A stretch of DNA of 64,000 bases from Desulfocurvibacter africanus subsp. africanus DSM 2603 (lineage in GTDB: Bacteria; Desulfobacterota; Desulfovibrionia; Desulfovibrionales; Desulfovibrionaceae), in NCBI RefSeq assembly GCF_000422545.1, contig NZ_KE383873.1, forward strand, positions 289,905 through 353,904, read 5' to 3'. Below, piece after piece: positions 60,215-64,000 of this stretch. Both the position numbers and the translations under genes were made by a program. Under the pieces are notes generated by a model. It worked only from the letters and a program-made list of their open reading frames with translations, was not told the DNA's origin and ran no database searches. The number at the start of each line of letters is the position of its first letter. The stretch's first letter is position 1.

Positions 60215-61312
60215 TTAGGAAACCATACGGAAATAGAGACCGATGAGCAGCAAGGCCACCAGAGGGATGAGCATGGCCAGGCCCACGCGCGTATAGCTGG
60301 TGCGGTGAATATACCTGTAGGCAATGATGGTTATGGACACGTTCCAGGCCAGACCCACCAGGTCGCCGACAAACGGGATGACCGCCAGCACCAGAGGTGC
60401 GCTGCCATAGGCCACGGCACGGAAGGTGGCCTCGAAGCCCCTTTGGGCGGCCTGGCTGGCCATGAGGAAAAGATGGTGCAAGCCGGCAATGGCGAACAGG
60501 GCCACGGTCAGGATCAATGGATAGATGATGAAGAGGAGGTAGCCGCCTTCGCCCAGGGACAGCCCGGACTGTTCCGCGTCCGGACGTTGCAGAAAGAGAT
60601 CCAGGAAGGTCATGCCCGCGGAGTCCCAGAACAGCTGAGCTGCAATCTGCACGCAGCCAATCACGAGAAAAAAGGCCAGCGGCATGGCCAAGCCATGCAA
60701 GGGCATGTGGCCGAAAAAGTCCTGGGGACGGAGCATGGCCCGCTTGAGGGTCTGCCAGAAGCCGCCCGCCAAGCCGAATTTATCCATGCGTTCCCAGGGT
60801 ACATCGATGAGTGGTGTTCCACCTTGTCCGTGGGTCGCGCTTTGCTCATCGGGATCAAGCTCGAGTTGTTCCAGGCTAGGAAGGACCTGGCGCTCCTCCT
60901 CAAGCGTGTTTTCCGGCTGTTTGGGGCGCATGGATTCGAGACTCTGCCAAATGTCGCCCGTGGTCTTCGATAAAGGTTTGGCAGGCGCGGCTCCCGCTTT
61001 GCGGGGCTGGTTGGCCTGCTCGCCGGTCGTACTCGCGGGCGAGTGCCTGGTTTGATCAGCCCGGGGTTGAGTAACGTCAATGGGCGGGGTGTCCGGAAGA
61101 TCTGGCCGACGCTGTGGAGCCTGCGTTTTCGGGATTGGCTCGTCATGCGGTCGGGAAACAACAGGCTTGTCCTGCTGCCGAGTGGATTCAGGCAGGTTCC
61201 TGAACTTGAATTTGCTCTTACATTTAGGGCACGTAGCCAGACTGACGCTGGCGGGCAGCTTCTCCTCGGGCACATCTCGCGAAAAACCACATTCTGGACA
61301 TTTTATAAGCAT
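60215..61312 (-). CDS. Zinc-ribbon protein with Yip1-like membrane domain
   Basis: The 365-residue protein begins with MLIKCPECGFSRDVPEEKLP and continues to CPKCKSKFKF, a four-cysteine zinc ribbon of the type seen in MJ0042-like domains. A long Pro/Gln/Thr-rich linker (about 40-170) follows, then a Yip1-like membrane region with five to six helices (PLAFFLVIGCVQIAAQLFWD and LLFIIYPLILTVALFAIAG). The architecture suggests a regulator or scaffold at the inner membrane; no activity can be named. The start follows AGGACCGCCG. Deltaproteobacterial genomes carry similar zinc-ribbon/Yip1 fusions. Confidence 0.75.
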   Translation of the reverse strand: MLIKCPECGFSRDVPEEKLPASVSLATCPKCKSKFKFRNLPESTRQQDKPVVSRPHDEPIPKTQAPQRRPDLPDTPPIDVTQPRADQTRHSPASTTGEQANQPRKAGAAPAKPLSKTTGDIWQSLESMRPKQPENTLEEERQVLPSLEQLELDPDEQSATHGQGGTPLIDVPWERMDKFGLAGGFWQTLKRAMLRPQDFFGHMPLHGLAMPLAFFLVIGCVQIAAQLFWDSAGMTFLDLFLQRPDAEQSGLSLGEGGYLLFIIYPLILTVALFAIAGLHHLFLMASQAAQRGFEATFRAVAYGSAPLVLAVIPFVGDLVGLAWNVSITIIAYRYIHRTSYTRVGLAMLIPLVALLLIGLYFRMVS

Positions 61313-61435
61313 CGGCGGTCCTGGGCTGCAGTAGAAGGACTGCAGCAAGCTATATTCTCTCCGATCAGGAATCAAGGGATGTCAGGAACAAGCATGCAGC
61401 GCATATGACCGGCATGTCGGCAAGGCCATGACGAT

Positions 61436-62221
61436 TCAGGCCAGAATGCGCGATGTGACGTCCAGCACCGGGGAAGTTCGCGTGGAGAAGAGCCGCTGGC
61501 CGGCCTTAAGTACGTCCAGATCGACCACTGTGGAGTGCACGCCGGGTTGATCGTCGCAGTCCATGAGCATCTGGCCCCAGGGGCCCACGAGCATGGAAGC
61601 ACCGGGCATCTCGCCCAGCGGAGAGGGGCCGCAGCAGTTGGCGGCCAGCACCATGGCCTGGTTCTCCAGAGCCCTGGCCCGACAGAGGAGCGTGAAGTGG
61701 TCCAGGCGCGCTTTGGGCCATTGGGCCGGCACGAGATAGACGTGCACGTCGCGGGCAGCCTGCACACGGCAGACCTCGGGAAAGCGCAGGTCGAAGCAGA
61801 TGCAGCCGCCCAGGCGCAAACCGCGCAACTCGGGCGTGACCATGGCCCCTGCGCCAGGAGTCAGCAGCTTGGCCTCATCCGAGGCAGGGAAGAGGTGGAT
61901 CTTACTGTAGAGCTTGAGCGGTTCGGCCAACTCGGGCGACAGCAGATATAGGGAATTCTGGAATCCACCGGCACTGCGCTCCAGGAATGTCCCGGCCAGG
62001 GCATGGCCAGTCGCGCGGCTGAAGTCGCTCAGAAGGGCCAGGGCTTCCTGCGCCTGGTCCGCCCAGTGCTGGCTGCGTTGCAGGTCGAAGCCGCCCAGAA
62101 ACAACTCGGGAAACAGCCACAGGCCCGGCGTCTCGGCCCTGGAGATGGCTTTAAGGTAAGGCTGCAGTTCTTTAGGTGCGGAAAGCACGGGCGTCTGGCA
62201 CACGCCAAGGCGGAAATCCAT
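61436..62221 (-). CDS. Carbon-nitrogen hydrolase (nitrilase superfamily)
   Basis: A 261-residue amidase with the Glu-Lys-Cys triad visible: LWLFPELFLGG (Glu near residue 39), LKLYSKIHLFP (Lys near 107) and CICFDLRFPEV (Cys near 141). AQWPKARLDHFTLLCRARA and NQAMVLAANCCG are typical of the YafV/omega-amidase-like branch. The likely role is hydrolysis of an omega-amide such as alpha-ketoglutaramate or another damaged metabolite; not proven. It is encoded 63 bp past a glycosyltransferase gene in the same direction. GGAGCAGCC precedes the ATG. Confidence 0.85.
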   Translation of the reverse strand: MDFRLGVCQTPVLSAPKELQPYLKAISRAETPGLWLFPELFLGGFDLQRSQHWADQAQEALALLSDFSRATGHALAGTFLERSAGGFQNSLYLLSPELAEPLKLYSKIHLFPASDEAKLLTPGAGAMVTPELRGLRLGGCICFDLRFPEVCRVQAARDVHVYLVPAQWPKARLDHFTLLCRARALENQAMVLAANCCGPSPLGEMPGASMLVGPWGQMLMDCDDQPGVHSTVVDLDVLKAGQRLFSTRTSPVLDVTSRILA

Positions 62222-62284
62222 GGCTGCTCCTGTTGATTGCGGTCGAGTCGGCGCTTGGCCGGTCTTGACGGGGTCAGGGCCGGA

Positions 62285-63508
62285 TCAGGGCAGCATAAAC
62301 AGTCTGGCCGGAAATTCCAACACCGAGGAAGGCAGCAGGGCGCGCTTCAGGCTGGGGTACTCCGTATTGAGGCGATGGCCCCAGGCGCCGCCGGTCGCTC
62401 CGTCAAAAACGCTCAGCTTGCGCCTTAGCTCCTCGGGCGTTTTGTTCAGCCGGCTGTAGTGCTCGATGGCCCCGGCGGCGAGAACCGCCCTGGCGCCGGG
62501 CAAGCCCTCCAGGATTTCGTGCACCGGCCGCTGGTATGCTATGCCCGACAGGTTGCGGAACAGCCTGAACTGGAGGTCCGGCCACAAGCCGTAGCCCATC
62601 TTGCAGGAGGATGCGTCGGGATAGAGGGTCTGGCGTTGGAAGTAGTAGCCCGCGAAATCCTGCCTGGCCATGAGCGCGGGCAAGGCCGCCCACAGCGAGG
62701 CTGGCAGGCGCTCGTCGCCGTCCAGACTGAGAATCCATTCACCACGGCACAGGCCCAGCGCGCGGTTGCGTTGGGCTGCGAAATCTCCTGCCAGCGGATG
62801 GGCCGTGTCGATGCGGCGTGGGTCCGGGGCAATGCCCAAGGCTGAAGTCGAGGGAGGTTCGTTGGCATCCCAGAGCACGCAAATCTGTTCCACCCAGGCT
62901 GGAATGGCCGCGAAGAATTCCGCCAGACCAGGCTCGGCCGGGTGTAGAATGACCGCCAAGCTAAGGGATGACGGCGCGTCCTTCTCTGACCGGGCGACCT
63001 CGGCCATGTGCAGGGCGAGCAGCCGCTCCATTTCGCTATACGGAGTGCGCTTTACAGCCGGCAACAGTGGATTGATGACCACGAACGTACTGGCGGGCTC
63101 AATTCCGGTTGAATCCAACAACAGGCGCTGGGCCCAGGCCGAGGTGTCGCAAAGCAGGGCCGCTGACGGGTGGGAAAAAACTGCCGCATCGGGTTGAGTC
63201 AGGGCCGCGCGCACGGCTTGGGGACTTTGGTCGCTTACTACGAGCAGCACGTCATCCGGCAGCAGCCGGCGCAATTCGGCAACCAGGCAGGGCTGCCAGA
63301 GTCCAAGCAGCAGGAAATGCGGCCGCCTCTCGCGGGACCAGGCCCGCACCAGGCGGGCGGCCCACTTGGCCGTGTCCGGATTCGGCTCAGCTGGTGGCAG
63401 GATGTCATGCGCTCCATCCAGGATAAATGAGAGCACCTGCCCTGTGTATTCGGCAAGACGTTCTACAGCGGACAGGTTTGGCTCATCTTTTAACATGCTG
63501 TGCTTCAT
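62285..63508 (-). CDS. Glycosyltransferase family 2-like protein with N-terminal extension
   Basis: Residues about 200-380 are a GT2 domain of the short WaaE-like kind: GDFAAQRNRALGLCRGEWILSLDGDERLP, with LDGDE as the metal-binding motif, followed by GLWPDLQFRLFRNLSGIAYQRPVHE. The first ~190 residues (HFLLLGLWQPCLVAELRRLL) look like a separate Rossmann-type domain that I cannot name. Total length is 407. Such enzymes add sugars to lipopolysaccharide core or related glycans. Its start lies inside the end of the preceding glycosyltransferase gene (26 bp overlap). ATG at 63508 is used; another ATG follows four codons later. Confidence 0.8.
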   Translation of the reverse strand: MKHSMLKDEPNLSAVERLAEYTGQVLSFILDGAHDILPPAEPNPDTAKWAARLVRAWSRERRPHFLLLGLWQPCLVAELRRLLPDDVLLVVSDQSPQAVRAALTQPDAAVFSHPSAALLCDTSAWAQRLLLDSTGIEPASTFVVINPLLPAVKRTPYSEMERLLALHMAEVARSEKDAPSSLSLAVILHPAEPGLAEFFAAIPAWVEQICVLWDANEPPSTSALGIAPDPRRIDTAHPLAGDFAAQRNRALGLCRGEWILSLDGDERLPASLWAALPALMARQDFAGYYFQRQTLYPDASSCKMGYGLWPDLQFRLFRNLSGIAYQRPVHEILEGLPGARAVLAAGAIEHYSRLNKTPEELRRKLSVFDGATGGAWGHRLNTEYPSLKRALLPSSVLEFPARLFMLP

Positions 63509-64000
63509 TGCGGCGCAGGCCGGAGACGGCTTCTGGACCGAGTTTGGCTTCCAGCAACTCCAGATAGATATTTTCTACCTGCGAGACGATGGCCTGCTCG
63601 CGGAACAACCGTCGGGCCTTGTCCCGGCCGCGTTGGCCCATGGCTCGGGCTTCATCGGGATTCGTCAACAGGCGTGCCACGGCCCCTGCGTATTCCTCTG
63701 CGCTGCCGGCCACCAAACCTGTCTTTCCATGCTCGACGAGTTCAAGCTGGGCATTGTCGCGCAGGCCCGCGGCAGGGTGGGTAACCACGGGCAGGCCCGA
63801 GGCCATGGCTTCGGCGATGGTTAGGCCGAAGCTCTCGCCCGTGTCGTTGGCGTGGGCCAGCAGGCACACGGAGCCGTAGAAGCCGGCCAACTCCAGGTCC
63901 GACTCCACCGGATCGAGCCAATGCACCTGCTCGTCCAATCCATGCGCGCGCACGAATTCATGGGCCTCGGGTATACCGCCGATGACCCGAAAAATGAAAT
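63483..64000 (-). CDS. Glycosyltransferase family 4-type protein, C-terminal part (5' end outside window)
   Basis: The frame runs to the right window edge without a start. It shows the GT-B C-terminal half: FIFRVIGGIPEAHEFV, VHWLDPVESDLELAGFYGS, then the donor-binding ESFGLTIAEAMASGLPVVTH and LVEHGKTGLVAGS. This matches the retaining GT4 family, which uses nucleotide-sugar donors. It overlaps the next gene by 26 bp and so forms a glycan operon with it. The N-terminal acceptor domain is not in the window. Confidence 0.85.
   Translation of the reverse strand, partial: FIFRVIGGIPEAHEFVRAHGLDEQVHWLDPVESDLELAGFYGSVCLLAHANDTGESFGLTIAEAMASGLPVVTHPAAGLRDNAQLELVEHGKTGLVAGSAEEYAGAVARLLTNPDEARAMGQRGRDKARRLFREQAIVSQVENIYLELLEAKLGPEAVSGLRRNEAQHVKR

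Noticed and set aside
1-64000. CRISPR array or rRNA genes
   Set aside because: No run of short direct repeats with regular spacers and no rRNA-like sequence was seen; the only repeat family is the dispersed 126-bp element.

Overview
The window looks like chromosomal DNA from a sulfate-reducing deltaproteobacterium of the Desulfovibrio group (Desulfobacterota); the genus is an inference. The main support is the siroheme-dependent heme pathway (an AhbA/AhbB-type siroheme decarboxylase subunit, AhbC, HemB, AhbD), a 38-residue desulforedoxin beside a hemerythrin, and a 2-amino-3,7-dideoxy-D-threo-hept-6-ulosonate synthase of the alternative aromatic pathway. Most of the window is GC-rich with compact operons; the first ~3 kb is visibly AT-rich and foreign.

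Layout. 1-3.3 kb: a mobile or defence-like island with the end of an HNH endonuclease, a KAP P-loop NTPase split across two frames at a slippery heptamer, a serine-recombinase remnant and a decayed tRNA-Pro copy. 3.4-7.4 kb: the aromatic-pathway aldolase and a ProVWX/OpuA betaine importer with CBS domains. 8-9.5 kb: an LpxR-like lipid A deacylase flanked by two inverted copies of a ~126-bp hairpin repeat (two more copies near 38.3 and 42.3 kb). 9.7-25.2 kb: a signalling block with four histidine kinases (three of them hybrids), an NtrC-type regulator, an HDOD protein, an orphan TadE-like pseudopilin, and two NMT1-type solute-binding proteins joined to a hybrid kinase with no permease.

25.4-42.2 kb: a mixed region with AzlCD and a divergent MocR regulator, a methyltransferase-AhpD fusion, a vanadium-haloperoxidase-like phosphatase, a protein of FHPDG repeats, a radical SAM enzyme facing a glycosyltransferase, small exported proteins, a DMT exporter, a Tat-type lytic transglycosylase and an IS5-type remnant. 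42.4-46.6 kb: an operon of MacB/LolD-type ATPase, FtsX-type permease, LolA-like protein and a beta-barrel, behind two TGTGCA-N6-TGCACA palindromes; this is the best candidate here for an undescribed envelope export route. 47-47.7 kb: oxygen-defence pair. 47.9-51.6 kb: a complete Mce/Mla lipid transport operon (STAS-MlaE, MlaF, MlaD, PqiC-like lipoprotein). 51.7-53.8 kb: phosphoribosyltransferase, lipid kinase, DUF488.

53.8-59 kb: the heme set, transcribed leftward as ahbD, hemB, ahbC, ahbA/B and rpe, ended by a terminator embedded in the convergent DUF488 gene. 59-64 kb: lipoprotein, small coiled-coil protein, zinc-ribbon/Yip1-like membrane protein, nitrilase-type amidase and two overlapping glycosyltransferase genes, the last cut by the window end. 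Coordinates of short sites were counted by hand and may be off by one or two bases. All family assignments are from reading the sequence, not from database searches.
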